From contig NZ_BCVQ01000002.1 of NCBI RefSeq assembly GCF_001591825.1, positions 62,001 to 126,000 of the forward strand: a stretch of 64,000 nucleotides of DNA, read 5' to 3'. This DNA comes from Rossellomorea vietnamensis NBRC 101237. GTDB lineage: Bacteria > Bacillota > Bacilli > Bacillales > Bacillaceae_B. The translations under genes were made by a program, and so were the position numbers. Under the pieces are notes generated by a model, which did not search any database, was not told the origin of the DNA, and saw nothing but the letters and a program-made list of their open reading frames with translations. This document shows, one piece after another, positions 1 to 9,292 of this stretch (the first letter of the stretch is position 1; each line of letters starts with the position of its first letter).

Positions 1-3000
1 ATGGCCCTTGAAGCAAAAACGATCCCGATGATTTCTTTAAGCGTATCTTCTGGAAATGAACTAGAAGCACAAGTAAAAGCAGGCAAGAAAATGGAAGTAG
101 TGTTCGACGGTTCTAAAGTAGCGGCCCTAAACCCTGCTGCGGACACAATGTCAACATTCACTTCATGGGGTGTAACACCGAACCTTGATTTCAAACCGGA
201 AATAACAGCCCCAGGTGGAAAAATCTACTCCACATTAAACGATGACCAATATGGAATGATGAGCGGAACATCCATGGCTGCTCCTCACGTGGCCGGCGGT
301 GCCGCATTGGTTCTTCAACGTGTGGATAAAGAATTTAAATTAGAAGGTGCAGCTCGCGTTAACATGGCGAAGAATATCATGATGAATACTTCTGAGCCAG
401 TGATGGATAAGAGCTTGGTGAACAATGCCCTTGGATGGGAAAATCCATACTCCCCACGCCGTCAGGGTGCGGGTGTGATGCAGCTTCACTCTGCATTGGC
501 TACACCGATTGTCGTAACGGATTCTGAAAGTGGGATCGCAAAGGTTGCTCTTAAAGAAGTGGACAACAATGTGAATTTTACTGTAGACGTAGAAAATTTC
601 ACGGATGAAGCAGTATCTTATGATGTATCTGCAAATGTACAAACGGACTTTGCAAATGAAGGATTCTTGGGATATGCTCCAGATGCACTTGAAGCACAAG
701 AAATTCAAAACGCAAAAGTTACCATTACATCAAAAGATGAAGAAATCGATACTCTCGAAATACCAGCTAATTCAACAGTGAAAGTAAATGTGGCAATTGA
801 TCTTTCTGAAGCGAAAGTATATGGTGATGATATCGAATCCCTTGTCGACATTAACTCAGTCTTCAAAAACGGCTACTTCGTAGAAGGCTTCCTAACTCTA
901 TCCAGCGAAGGGGAACATGCGGCATCAATCCCTTACGTAGGATTTAACGGAGATTGGACAGAAGCTCCAATACTGGATGCGCCTCTTACAGATGAAGCGA
1001 ATACATTCTACGGAATGACGGGACTTGCAGCTAATCTCCCAGAAGGATTGGATTTCCTTGGATTCAATCAATTTGCAGGTGAAGAAGGCAAGTACAATCA
1101 AGATCTTGCAGCGTTCTCTCCAAACGGAGACGGAGTGGCGGACTCAACTATACCGATTCTATCCTTCCTGAGAAATGCAAAGAAAGTCGAATACAATGTA
1201 CTGGACAAAGATGGAAATCATTTACGTACACTACGTACCGAAAACCATGTACGTAAAAATTACTACGACGGAACACCAAACACACAATACACCATCAAAT
1301 CAGCAAGCAGCTGGGATGGTAAGGTGAAAGATGCGTTAGTAGAAGAAGGCGACTACTACTACGAAGTAAAAGCCAAGCTTGACTTCCCAGGCGCAGAATG
1401 GCAGTCATTTAAGTTCCCTGTAAAAGTGGACGTAACAGCTCCAACGTTCAAAGTGGAATATAACAAAGCAACAAATGCCCTATCATTATCAGACATCAAG
1501 GATAAAGGTGTCGGAGTTGCTTACCTGGATGTACAGGTGAATGGTGAGTCTGAAAAAGCACTTGCCGGTGACTCAACAGCCTATTCTTTATCAACGGCTG
1601 CGAAAGACATCGATTTCGTTGATGTAGTGGCAGTGGACTATGCTGGTAACATGACAACGATTCGTGTTCCTGGTGTAGGCGATTCAACAATCCCTGATAT
1701 CCACTGGATGACTCCTGAAGCACTTGGCGTGGTGGATACACTTGAGCCTGTCGTAACAGGTTATGTAACGGATAAAACAGGCATTAAAGAATTAGTGATT
1801 GACGGAAAGAAAGTAGAAGTTAAATGGAATGAAGAAAAGAAACGCTTTGAATTTGAAACGAAGTTATCGTTTGATTCAGACGGAGTGAAGATGGTCGATG
1901 TTTCCGTAGTCGATGGAAACGGCAATAAGATCGAATTCCAACGCAGATTCTTCGTGGATTCATCTGCACCAACTCTGGAAGTATCAAATGCACCGGCTTC
2001 TGTTGGAAGTTCAACAGATGAAGTCGATGTAAAAGTGAAAGTGAAAGATAATTTCGATGAAATCCGTCTTTACCAAGATGGAAGCGAAGTGTTCTACAAT
2101 GAAATGGTAGAACCTTATGTAATGGAAGGCTACGAAAAAACGGTAGACCTCAAGCTTAAGTTGGTTGAAGGTGATAATAAATTCACGTTCAAAGCAACGG
2201 ACCTTGCTGGTCATGAAGTAACGAAACAGATCACGATCAAGAAACAGGGTACAGTAATCACTGATCCGCAATTGCCTACTGATCCACCACCAAGTGGAGA
2301 CGAGAATACAGTAGACAATAGTGTCGTAACAGAAGCAATCAAAGCGGCTGATTCAAAAGTAGAGCTTAATCTTGATCAAGGTTCGGCTGAGAAAGTAACG
2401 GCTGTCCTGAACAAAGATGCAGTCAAAGCTCTTGCTGACACAAACAAGGCGACTGTTCTTAACACGAAAGCCGGAAAAATCGAGCTTCCATCTAAGGTGT
2501 TAGGAGATCTCTACAAAGCTTCTAAAGATGGAGTGAAAGTATCTATTAATCAAGTAGATACAAAAGATGTTCCTAAAGAAGATTCAGTGACATTAAAATC
2601 TGAAGTGTATGATTTCAATATCTCTGTCATTGACGGAACTGATGAAATGAATGTGAAAACGTTCGCTGAGCCGGTTACAGTTGAACTATCCGTTAAAGGA
2701 AAAACGTTCGATGATAAGCGCAAAGCAGCGGCGTTCTATCTGAATGAAGAAACAAACAAATGGGAGTATGTCGGAGGTAAAGTGGCTGGAGACAACTTCG
2801 TCTTCCAAACGGGTCATTTCTCTACGTACGCTGTAATGGAAAGTGACAAAACGTTCAAAGATATTCAGAAGCACTGGGCACAGGACGAAATTGAGGTTCT
2901 TGCTTCCCGTATGATCACGAGTGGTAAGACGGAAGATACGTTTGCTCCTCAGCAGAAGCTGACACGTGCAGAGTTTGCGGTTCTTCTATCAAGATCGTTA

Positions 3001-3405
3001 AACCTTCCAATGACGTCATACGAAGGAATCTTTAAAGATGTGAAGGAAAGCAAAGCATGGGCGTATGCTGGTATTGAAGCAGCATATCGCGCAGGAATTG
3101 TAAAAGGAACTTTAGATGGTTCTTACAATCCGGATGCTGAAATCAACCGTCAGGAAATGGCGACGATGATTGTCCGCGCTGTGAAGTATCAAGACGAATC
3201 ACTTGTGAAGGGTCTTGAATCCGATAGTAAGTTTAAAGATGATAGCTCAATCAGTGCATTTGCTAAAGAATCTGTTTACCAGGCAAATGAACTGGGAATC
3301 ATCAAAGGACGTGCAGACCACAGCTTTGATCCGAAGGCTGATACAACACGTGCCGAAACAGCGGTTATGCTTTACAGAATGCTTAACGTGTTAGACGAAA
3401 TGTAA
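1..3405 (+). CDS. S8 subtilisin-like cell-surface protease with SLH anchor, 5' end missing
   Basis: This is the C-terminal part of a large secreted serine protease; the window edge cuts it, and the ATG at base 1 is most likely an internal codon because the frame begins inside a protease-associated (PA) domain. The catalytic serine motif GTSMAAPH is at residues 89-96 of the visible part (Ser91); the Asp and His of the triad lie upstream, outside the window. After it come an Fn3-like domain (about 175-320), a FlgD-like/Ig-like stretch (about 370-480), further Ig-like repeats, a proline-rich linker near 755-770 and three SLH repeats (about 952-1134) that should bind pyruvylated wall polymer. The arrangement is like lactocepin-type (C5a peptidase-like) proteases, which degrade extracellular proteins. 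A strong terminator follows. Family is certain; substrate is unknown. Confidence 0.9.
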   Translation: MALEAKTIPMISLSVSSGNELEAQVKAGKKMEVVFDGSKVAALNPAADTMSTFTSWGVTPNLDFKPEITAPGGKIYSTLNDDQYGMMSGTSMAAPHVAGGAALVLQRVDKEFKLEGAARVNMAKNIMMNTSEPVMDKSLVNNALGWENPYSPRRQGAGVMQLHSALATPIVVTDSESGIAKVALKEVDNNVNFTVDVENFTDEAVSYDVSANVQTDFANEGFLGYAPDALEAQEIQNAKVTITSKDEEIDTLEIPANSTVKVNVAIDLSEAKVYGDDIESLVDINSVFKNGYFVEGFLTLSSEGEHAASIPYVGFNGDWTEAPILDAPLTDEANTFYGMTGLAANLPEGLDFLGFNQFAGEEGKYNQDLAAFSPNGDGVADSTIPILSFLRNAKKVEYNVLDKDGNHLRTLRTENHVRKNYYDGTPNTQYTIKSASSWDGKVKDALVEEGDYYYEVKAKLDFPGAEWQSFKFPVKVDVTAPTFKVEYNKATNALSLSDIKDKGVGVAYLDVQVNGESEKALAGDSTAYSLSTAAKDIDFVDVVAVDYAGNMTTIRVPGVGDSTIPDIHWMTPEALGVVDTLEPVVTGYVTDKTGIKELVIDGKKVEVKWNEEKKRFEFETKLSFDSDGVKMVDVSVVDGNGNKIEFQRRFFVDSSAPTLEVSNAPASVGSSTDEVDVKVKVKDNFDEIRLYQDGSEVFYNEMVEPYVMEGYEKTVDLKLKLVEGDNKFTFKATDLAGHEVTKQITIKKQGTVITDPQLPTDPPPSGDENTVDNSVVTEAIKAADSKVELNLDQGSAEKVTAVLNKDAVKALADTNKATVLNTKAGKIELPSKVLGDLYKASKDGVKVSINQVDTKDVPKEDSVTLKSEVYDFNISVIDGTDEMNVKTFAEPVTVELSVKGKTFDDKRKAAAFYLNEETNKWEYVGGKVAGDNFVFQTGHFSTYAVMESDKTFKDIQKHWAQDEIEVLASRMITSGKTEDTFAPQQKLTRAEFAVLLSRSLNLPMTSYEGIFKDVKESKAWAYAGIEAAYRAGIVKGTLDGSYNPDAEINRQEMATMIVRAVKYQDESLVKGLESDSKFKDDSSISAFAKESVYQANELGIIKGRADHSFDPKADTTRAETAVMLYRMLNVLDEM

Positions 3406-3417
3406 GCATCACTGATA

Positions 3418-3462
3418 AAACCCGAAGCAGAATCTAACAGATCTGTTTCGGGTTCTTTTTTA
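3418..3462 (+). terminator. Intrinsic terminator of the S8 protease gene
   Basis: An AACCCGAA / TTCGGGTT stem, extended by CAGA/TCTG across a mismatch, is followed by a run of T. It lies just after the protease stop codon. Confidence 0.85.
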
Positions 3463-3638
3463 CCTAGGAAAGAGAATCCAACTATATTGCAAGTGATTAA
3501 ATATTTAAAAATCATCTCCTCTAATCATGCCCCGTATTCAAGCCTTCTTTTTTACTAGCACCTTATAGACGTTCTGATTACCTACATCAATTACCACGAC
3601 TTTAATATGAAAAATAGAGATAAAAGGAGGGGGATACC

Positions 3639-4160
3639 ATGAAATACGCAAAACAACTACTAGCGATTATTGCTATGTTCATATTATTAGTTAGTTGTAC
3701 CCATGACGATGGGCAATATGAACTGATAGCCAGTGAAAAGAGTTTACCAGCTGACTTTTATGAAATCGCATTTGTAAGAAAGGAAGTTCCCTTTTTTTAT
3801 TATGGAGTTACAAAAGCTGAGAATCAGTCACAATACGAGAAGTCTTGGGACTTTTACAGACTAGAGAAGAAGAGGCCATCTGAAAATTTTAATGAAAAGA
3901 ATGTGTTTTTTATTGGACTGGAAGAGTCAGGGAGTTGTCCGATTGAATTAGTTGATATTACAGTGAACTCAAAAAATGAAGCAATGACAATCGAGTTGAA
4001 TGACTCAGGGGGAGCTTGTACAGCGGATGCGACACCAAGAACATCTGTGATAGAGATAGATAAAGATATTTCGAAGGACTTAAAGAATGCCATAATGGTC
4101 GAAGAAGATCTAGAAACAACGATTCCTATTGATTATTATAACGCTTTAAAGAATGATTAA
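3639..4160 (+). CDS. Putative lipoprotein, unknown function
   Basis: A 173-aa product starting at an ATG with a strong ribosome site (AAAGGAGGGG, 5-6 bases upstream). Residues 1-20 form a lipoprotein signal: two Lys near the start, a hydrophobic core and a lipobox LVSC with the Cys at residue 20, so the mature protein should be lipid-anchored on the outer face of the membrane. The rest is soluble and acidic, with two further Cys in the contexts GSCPI and GACTA that could form a disulfide. I do not recognise the family. The gene stands alone between the protease terminator and a 500-base gene-free stretch. Confidence 0.75.
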   Translation: MKYAKQLLAIIAMFILLVSCTHDDGQYELIASEKSLPADFYEIAFVRKEVPFFYYGVTKAENQSQYEKSWDFYRLEKKRPSENFNEKNVFFIGLEESGSCPIELVDITVNSKNEAMTIELNDSGGACTADATPRTSVIEIDKDISKDLKNAIMVEEDLETTIPIDYYNALKND

Positions 4161-4442
4161 TTACCAGTGTGGATTACGTACGGATGTTCATATGAGTTGT
4201 AGTATCTGGATATACTTCTTGGCATGGGAGTAAAAAGTAGAAACCCCTTTGAACTCTTTACGGTGAGGAAGGGTACTCTCTTTTTCGTGGTAAAGTCGTT
4301 CAGGGATGAATGAAGATGTCACTGATGCTCTTTCAAAAATATAAAAATGCAGATTCTGAAAAGACTCTACACTTTTAAAGAATATTTAATTCACAGCCAG
4401 CTCTAATGAAGAATCATCAAAGATCTCAGTGATTCCGATAAC

Positions 4443-4489
4443 CTATCAGAAAAAGTAAAGAAGGAATTTCGGTCTAGTACGCAATAAGT
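4443..4489 (+). repeat. Direct repeat copy 1 (TTTCGGTCTAGTA family)
   Basis: Shares CTATCAGAAA, then ATTTCGGTCTAGTA and GCAATA with a second copy at 5021-5068 in the same orientation, about 80% identical by eye. The two copies bracket the small gene at 4666-4989 and its terminator. Confidence 0.6.
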
Positions 4490-4612
4490 ACCATCTAGTC
4501 ATGACGTTTGCTTATGATTCCCTCACCTTAAACGGGATAAAAAATTTTAGCACTGTTGAAGCAGAGGGTACCAAGCGATAAATTAGGTAATGAAACCAAG
4601 GTCCGTCCCTCC

Positions 4613-4652
4613 AAACGAAAAACTCCACTTTATGAAGTGGAGTTTTTCGTTT
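4613..4652. terminator. Bidirectional intrinsic terminator
   Basis: An 18-bp perfect stem (ending ACTCCACTT/AAGTGGAGT) with a 4-base loop, A-rich on one side and T-rich on the other. It lies directly after the stop of the minus-strand gene at 4666-4989, so it should end that transcript. Confidence 0.85.
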
Positions 4653-4665
4653 TATGAGAGGAGCA

Positions 4666-4989
4666 TTACATGCTATCTTGTTTGTTTAATTCGTACCCGG
4701 CGTGTGTTTCTTTCATGCCGATGACTTTAAGGAAGTGCTGGAGTTTTTTCATGCAGGTTTCTCCGAGATCTCCCGCGATTTCGAACCGATCAATAACCGC
4801 ACATTTTTCGAAACTAGCAGTTGTAGCCTGTTGGGACTTTCGATACGTTACGCTGTTGTCTAAGGCGTAGGTTGAAACCATAGCTTCCCCGATCTTACAA
4901 TCTCCTTTGGAAAACTCGAACTGAAATACAATCGACAAATCTACATCTGAATATAGAGGATTTACTTTCATGCTTATGCTTTTCATCAT
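4666..4989 (-). CDS. Hypothetical cytosolic protein
   Basis: A 107-aa product with an AAAGGGGG ribosome site upstream of two consecutive ATG codons (4989 and 4986); the outer one is annotated. No signal peptide or membrane segment is visible. The first third is beta-rich (MKVNPLYSDVDLSIVFQFEF), the middle is Ser/Thr/Gln-rich, and the last third looks helical. I do not recognise the family. The gene is monocistronic, bracketed by two copies of a direct repeat, and ends at a strong terminator, which supports it being a real gene, possibly moved or duplicated as a small unit. Confidence 0.6.
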   Translation of the reverse strand: MMKSISMKVNPLYSDVDLSIVFQFEFSKGDCKIGEAMVSTYALDNSVTYRKSQQATTASFEKCAVIDRFEIAGDLGETCMKKLQHFLKVIGMKETHAGYELNKQDSM

Positions 4990-5020
4990 GAAGCCCCCTT
5001 TCTGTTATTGTACTTTTATC

Positions 5021-5068
5021 CTATCAGAAATTGTAAAAGGAGGTATTTCGGTCTAGTAAGCAATATGT
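5021..5068 (+). repeat. Direct repeat copy 2 (TTTCGGTCTAGTA family)
   Basis: Second copy of the repeat at 4443-4489. It lies immediately upstream of the ribosome site region of the minus-strand gene at 4666-4989, so it may also carry that gene's promoter. Confidence 0.6.
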
Positions 5069-5227
5069 TCAATATTAGATTAAATTGGGACCGTTTTATG
5101 CTGTTTTCCCGTTTTTATATAACTCTAGGAATATTCCTATAAGAATAAATAACAATGAATAAAAATACATTCATTCCGGAGTATATAAGTCGATACTGCC
5201 GTTTTAATGATGAGAATATGTATAAAA

Positions 5228-5252
5228 AAGCCCCGATTCAGAATCGGGGCTT
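5228..5252 (-). terminator. Intrinsic terminator of the 5'-nucleotidase gene
   Basis: A 12-bp perfect stem AAGCCCCGATTC/GAATCGGGGCTT followed on the minus strand by a run of T. It lies 17 bases past the nucleotidase stop codon. Confidence 0.9.
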
Positions 5253-5268
5253 CTCTCTTTAAAGAGTC

Positions 5269-7779
5269 TTATTTCTTCAAAAACATATAAATCGTCTTCG
5301 CTGCCTGAGCACGGTTTGCTTGCTGCTTAGGGGCAAATGTACCATTTTTATAACCGTTCATGAATTCTAATTCCATTGCAGCCAATACGTCATCTTTGAA
5401 GGTAGGAGAGATTTTCTTCCCATCTTTATAGGTGTTTTTCACAGATGGTTTGAATTCTTTCCCGGTCTTCGTATTATAAGCACGAACGAGCATCGCAGCC
5501 ATTTGTTCTCTTGTGATTTGGCTGTGAGGAGCGAAGGTAGTGCTGTTGATACCCGTAGTGATTCCTGCTTCGTAAGCTGCGTTAATGTCATCAGTCAGTA
5601 CACCGGCAACGTCTTTGAAGTGATTCTTACCTGAAGATTCCAGGTCCAATGTCCGTGCCAGTAAAGAAACGAATTCTCCACGCGTGATATTTCCTTCCGG
5701 TTCAAAAGTGGTATCGGTCTTCCCTTTGACGATTCCTTGTTCAACCAGGCTCATGATGTAGTCTTTAGCCCAATGATCATTTTTCACATCTTTGAAATTC
5801 TTGCCTGGAGTCGGAGTGTCGCTTTCTTTAAACTTGATGGAGTACTTACCAAAACCACTGTCCTGTTTACCTAGGAATTTGTACGTGCTTGAGTCCTTGA
5901 TGTAATCCTGAGCTTTCACAGATGTTTCAAATACAACATTGGCATTCCCATTCACTGGGGCAAATGACCAGTTGCCATCAGCCTGAGGATCGATGGTCTT
6001 TTTCTCCATAATGTAGTCGATGATCACGTTACGGTTTTCATCTGGTGATTTGACGATGATTTCGGAGTTCTTTACTCCCGGGAATTTTCCGCTTGCACGA
6101 TAGTTGTTCGTGGCAACGATGAACTTTTGATCCGGATCGATGGCTTTCCCATTGAATTCAAGATTCTTGATGCGGCTGGAATCTTTATTCACCAATACAC
6201 CTTCAGCATCATATTTGGAAGGTTCTGTGACATCGATTTCATATGTCACTCCATCAATGATGTCAAAGTTATAGGAACGGTAGTCGCCATTCACAAGGTT
6301 TTGTTCTTCAGATGAAGAAGGATCGATTTGATTGAACTGACCGGCAGACATCTCTAACCATTCTTTCACGTCAGCACCGGTCAATAGCACGGCTTGAAGC
6401 GTGTTTGGATAGAGGTATAAGTCAGAAACGTTCTTAATGGCGATTTGACCGGCAGGGATGTCAGTGTAATAGTCAGGGTTCGCACGTGTCCCGGCTTTGA
6501 ACGGAGCTCCTGCAGATAGGACAGGAATACCGTCATATTCGGTCCCTTTGATATACTTCTCGACATACCATTTCTGTGCATTTGTCACGATTTGTACGGA
6601 TGGATCATCGCTTACAAGGGCGAAATAACTGTTGATTGGTGCAGTAGTTTCACCGACGGCACTGCGAACCCATTCAATCGTTGCGTCGTGCTCTGCTTTC
6701 ACGGCATCAAGGATGGCCTGGTCTGCTTCAACAGCTGGTGTTCCGTCTTCTTTCAAGATGGAGCGGGTGGAAGCTTGGGTATTCGTTACACTCCATTTAC
6801 CATCTTTCAGTTCAAGTTCAAGGTCAACCAGTCCGAGATGATCTCCCCATGAACCAGGCATAACGGACCCAACACCGTTGATGGTTCCTTTTTTCACGTC
6901 TACCCCTTCAATTCCGCTATACGAATCAGAAGGGAAAACCCCATGAGAATGACCGAACAGGATCGCGTTGATTCCCTCGACTTTAGAAAGGTCATACGTT
7001 GCGTTTTCTTCCATACCTTCCTGTGTCACGTTACCGATACCGGAGTGAGGAATCGCGACGATGACGTCAGCCCCTTCAGCCTTCATTTGCGGAACGAATT
7101 TGTTGGCTGTTTCGATGATATCTTTCGCGATGACTTTCCCTTCAAGATTCCCTTTATCCCACTGCATGATCTGTGGAGGAACGAATCCGATGACTCCGAC
7201 TTTAATGTCGTGCTTTTCACCGTCTTCATCAACGACAGTCCGATCAAGGATCTCATATGGTTTGAAGTAGTTTTTGTCATTGTCTGGATTGCCATCTTGA
7301 TCATCTTTGTACACATTGGCATTCACGTATGGGAAGTTAGAGCCTTTTAAAGATGTACCGAGGAAATCAAGACCATAGTTGAATTCATGGTTCCCGACGT
7401 TACCGGCATCATAGTTTAATAGATTCATTGCTTTGTAAACTGGGTGTGTTTCCCCATCTTGAAGGGGATCTTCTTTCGCTACGTAATCACCAAGCGGATT
7501 TCCCTGGATCAGATCTCCGTTGTCAAATAATAACGAGTTCTTAGATTCAGCGCGGGCCTGTTTAATCAGGGTAGCCGTTTTGGCAAGTCCATATTTATCT
7601 GTCGCTGTATCCTGATAGTAATCATAGTTGACGAGGTTCGTGTGGATGTCGGTTGTTTCGAGTATGCGAAGCTTAACGATGTCTTTGTCCATGACTTCTG
7701 CGTATGTAATGGATGGTGTGACCTGAGGAACAATTAAACCTAAAGCGAGAGCTGCACCAGCTAGTGTTTTCTTTTTCAA
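5269..7779 (-). CDS. Bifunctional metallophosphatase/5'-nucleotidase with SLH anchor
   Basis: An 836-aa secreted enzyme of the UshA/YfkN family that hydrolyses nucleotides (5'-nucleotidase and 2',3'-cyclic nucleotide phosphodiesterase-type activity) outside the cell. The start is TTG at 7779, with AAGGGGAG upstream and a signal peptide of about 27 residues directly after. Metal-binding motifs of the calcineurin-like domain are intact: D44-x-H46, GD at 88-89, GNHE at 129-132, an IPHSG motif near 245 and GHSH near 277. The 5'-nucleotidase C-terminal domain follows (about 370-640), then three SLH repeats (about 660-836) that anchor it to the wall. It is transcribed alone, ends at a strong terminator, and a cre-like site lies ~115 bases upstream, suggesting carbon catabolite control. 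Probable role: scavenging phosphate and nucleosides. Confidence 0.92.
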   Translation of the reverse strand: MKKKTLAGAALALGLIVPQVTPSITYAEVMDKDIVKLRILETTDIHTNLVNYDYYQDTATDKYGLAKTATLIKQARAESKNSLLFDNGDLIQGNPLGDYVAKEDPLQDGETHPVYKAMNLLNYDAGNVGNHEFNYGLDFLGTSLKGSNFPYVNANVYKDDQDGNPDNDKNYFKPYEILDRTVVDEDGEKHDIKVGVIGFVPPQIMQWDKGNLEGKVIAKDIIETANKFVPQMKAEGADVIVAIPHSGIGNVTQEGMEENATYDLSKVEGINAILFGHSHGVFPSDSYSGIEGVDVKKGTINGVGSVMPGSWGDHLGLVDLELELKDGKWSVTNTQASTRSILKEDGTPAVEADQAILDAVKAEHDATIEWVRSAVGETTAPINSYFALVSDDPSVQIVTNAQKWYVEKYIKGTEYDGIPVLSAGAPFKAGTRANPDYYTDIPAGQIAIKNVSDLYLYPNTLQAVLLTGADVKEWLEMSAGQFNQIDPSSSEEQNLVNGDYRSYNFDIIDGVTYEIDVTEPSKYDAEGVLVNKDSSRIKNLEFNGKAIDPDQKFIVATNNYRASGKFPGVKNSEIIVKSPDENRNVIIDYIMEKKTIDPQADGNWSFAPVNGNANVVFETSVKAQDYIKDSSTYKFLGKQDSGFGKYSIKFKESDTPTPGKNFKDVKNDHWAKDYIMSLVEQGIVKGKTDTTFEPEGNITRGEFVSLLARTLDLESSGKNHFKDVAGVLTDDINAAYEAGITTGINSTTFAPHSQITREQMAAMLVRAYNTKTGKEFKPSVKNTYKDGKKISPTFKDDVLAAMELEFMNGYKNGTFAPKQQANRAQAAKTIYMFLKK

Positions 7780-7888
7780 AAAAAATCTCCCCTTAATTGT
7801 GTTGTGTCAAACAGATTAATAATAGCATAGGAAGAATAATTAAAATAGTAAAAAAATAATAAAAATAGTTAATTATTATCATTTTTTT

Positions 7889-7904
7889 GTAAACGCTTGC
7901 GGAA
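7889..7904 (-). promoter_or_regulatory. Candidate CcpA (cre) site
   Basis: TTGTAAACGCTTGC matches the Bacillus cre consensus (WTGNAANCGNWNNCWW) at 14 of 16 positions; only the last two bases (GG) do not fit. It lies about 110-125 bases upstream of the 5'-nucleotidase start. This is a single-site pattern match and not proof of regulation. Confidence 0.4.
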
Positions 7905-7923
7905 TATTGTTTTATATCAAAAA

Positions 7924-7944
7924 ACCCCGCAGAATATGCGGGGC
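7924..7944 (-). terminator. Intrinsic terminator of the SLH protein gene
   Basis: CCCCGC/GCGGGG stem with a 7-base loop, followed on the minus strand by TTTTTT. It lies just after the stop of the gene at 7957-8994. Confidence 0.85.
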
Positions 7945-7956
7945 TTATTAACACGT

Positions 7957-8994
7957 TTACTTGGGAACGATCAGACCTTTGTTTTTAGCAAACGTCTCCA
8001 TATCTTCCAATAGAGAATACTCCAAATTATTATCATTTGCATACTGAGTATTCAAATGGTCTTTGAGCTGGGACTTCGCATCAGCAGAAGATACCTTCAA
8101 CGTGTAGCTGCTGTATTCGGATTCCCAGAAAGTAACAGTGGTTTGAAGGATTTCGTCTTTTACTGAAGCGTTGGAGTCCATCCAGAAAGAACCGTCCAGG
8201 AAGTACAGATATTCATAGTTCAGACGGACCATCAATTCATCCAGGAATTGACCCAGATTGTGGTTTTCGGTTGTCCCGTCGAAATTGATGAGTTGGACAG
8301 TTGTATCGTCAATCACTTTGACAGATTCCAGATTTTCAAGAGTGACGGTGTTGAAGGCAAGGACATTTAATGAGTTCTCAAAGTACTTATCTTCATCGAT
8401 GGTGAAATTGTAGATCCATTTTGCGGCAGCGGCACGGTCTGCGGTTTGAGTCGGCATGAAGTAATTCTTGTTTCCTTCAGCGAATCCGATCTGTTCGGCA
8501 AATGCGACATGCGTATAAGCGAATTGAGAAATTTTATCTTCATCTTCAAAGTCAGACCAAAGGTTTGCGAGATGTGCGTAATCCTCCATCCCCATGGCAC
8601 GGATGAACATGACGACCATTTCCTGGCGGGTGATCGGGTTATCGGCTCCGAAGAAGTCCGGACGAATCCCTTTCGTGATGCCGAAATCCACAAGAGCACC
8701 TACATAACGGTCTGCCCAGTCTTTGACATCTTTAAATTCTGAAGCGGATTCAGGTCTTTCCGGAAGTTCAAGGGCAAGTGCAAGCATCTTGGCGAATTGT
8801 GCCCGTGTGACTTTCTCCTGTGGACGGTAGGTCCCATCATTATAACCGCTGATAATGTTCTTGGATGAAAGTGCTTCTATATATGGCTTGGCATACGTAC
8901 CGCCAATATCTGTGAAAGAAGCAGCAAATGCAGTGAGGTTAGTGGAAGCAAGTAAAATCAATGCAACGAATAACGAAATAAATCCTTTTTTCAA
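7957..8994 (-). CDS. SLH-domain surface protein with unknown C-terminal domain
   Basis: A 345-aa secreted protein. The start is TTG at 8994 with GGAGG 8-9 bases upstream, and residues 1-24 are a signal peptide ending ...AFAAS. Three SLH repeats (about 25-200) bind wall polymer. The C-terminal 145 residues (about 200-345) are acidic and Tyr/Asn-rich, and I do not recognise a family. A cluster of TTACA/TGTAA half-sites lies 52-85 bases upstream of the start, matching a site in front of the SLH gene at 11519, so both may be controlled by the PlcR-like regulators encoded next door. A TTACAC-N17-TATATT promoter can be read overlapping this cluster. Confidence 0.85.
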   Translation of the reverse strand: MKKGFISLFVALILLASTNLTAFAASFTDIGGTYAKPYIEALSSKNIISGYNDGTYRPQEKVTRAQFAKMLALALELPERPESASEFKDVKDWADRYVGALVDFGITKGIRPDFFGADNPITRQEMVVMFIRAMGMEDYAHLANLWSDFEDEDKISQFAYTHVAFAEQIGFAEGNKNYFMPTQTADRAAAAKWIYNFTIDEDKYFENSLNVLAFNTVTLENLESVKVIDDTTVQLINFDGTTENHNLGQFLDELMVRLNYEYLYFLDGSFWMDSNASVKDEILQTTVTFWESEYSSYTLKVSSADAKSQLKDHLNTQYANDNNLEYSLLEDMETFAKNKGLIVPK

Positions 8995-9046
8995 TTTCTT
9001 ATCCTCCGATAAATAAAATAGTTACCAGAATAATATATAACAAGTG

Positions 9047-9079
9047 TTACAATAGTGTAATAGGAATATTACAGTGTAA
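9047..9079. promoter_or_regulatory. Clustered inverted TTACA/TGTAA operator
   Basis: Four 5-base half-sites alternate: TTACA (9047-9051), TGTAA (9056-9060), TTACA (9069-9073), TGTAA (9075-9079). The inner pair forms TGTAA-N8-TTACA (9056-9073), the same geometry as 11441-11458. It lies upstream of the minus-strand SLH gene and overlaps a possible -35 box, as expected for a regulator binding site. Assignment to the PlcR-like regulators is inference. Confidence 0.5.
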
Positions 9080-9101
9080 AGTTGGTAAATTCATGAAAAA
9101 A

Positions 9102-9125
9102 GGCATTTCCTTTAGAGGAAATGCC
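9102..9125 (-). terminator. Intrinsic terminator of the PapR-like peptide gene
   Basis: A 10-bp perfect stem GGCATTTCCT/AGGAAATGCC with a 4-base loop, followed on the minus strand by six T. It lies 45 bases past the stop of the 40-codon peptide gene, which supports that gene being a true transcription unit. Confidence 0.85.
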
Positions 9126-9169
9126 TTGTGTAAGTGAAATTGTATGAATTTGAATGATTTTTTGGTAAC

Positions 9170-9292
9170 TTAGTAAAGAGTAGGCAGCTCAGCAGATGTC
9201 GGAGCAACCCCTGCAGCACTTGTAGAACCGACTCCAGCAAAGCTAAGAACAAGGATAGAAGCTGTTAAAAATGCAAAAATACGTTTTTTCAT
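9170..9292 (-). CDS. PapR-like secreted signalling peptide precursor
   Basis: A 40-aa precursor with a strong ribosome site (AAAGGAGG, 7-8 bases before ATG at 9292). Residues 1-26 are a classical signal peptide (MKKR, a hydrophobic core, then STSAA), followed by a short tail GVAPTSAELPTLY. The last seven residues, AELPTLY, fit the pattern of PapR pheromones in the B. cereus group (ADLPFEF, SDLPFEY): small residue, acidic, Leu, Pro, two variable, aromatic. The gene is divergent from the two PlcR-like receptor genes, about 200 bases away, and has its own terminator. In B. cereus papR lies downstream of plcR on the same strand, so this layout is different. By family knowledge the peptide would be exported, trimmed and re-imported by an oligopeptide permease to activate the receptor; that function is inferred. 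Confidence 0.75.
   Translation of the reverse strand: MKKRIFAFLTASILVLSFAGVGSTSAAGVAPTSAELPTLY

Larger units (their letters stand above)
4161..4665. other. Gene-free stretch with short repeats
   Basis: No convincing coding region is visible on either strand. It contains one copy of a ~47-base direct repeat (4443-4489; second copy 5021-5068), a CCGTCCC motif at 4603-4609 that recurs elsewhere in the window, and a bidirectional terminator at its right end. The sequence looks like decayed non-coding DNA. Confidence 0.5.

Noticed and set aside
340-708. Long open frame on the minus strand inside the S8 protease gene
   Set aside because: It is opposite a clear coding region, has no ribosome site and Cys/His-rich nonsense composition typical of a shadow frame.
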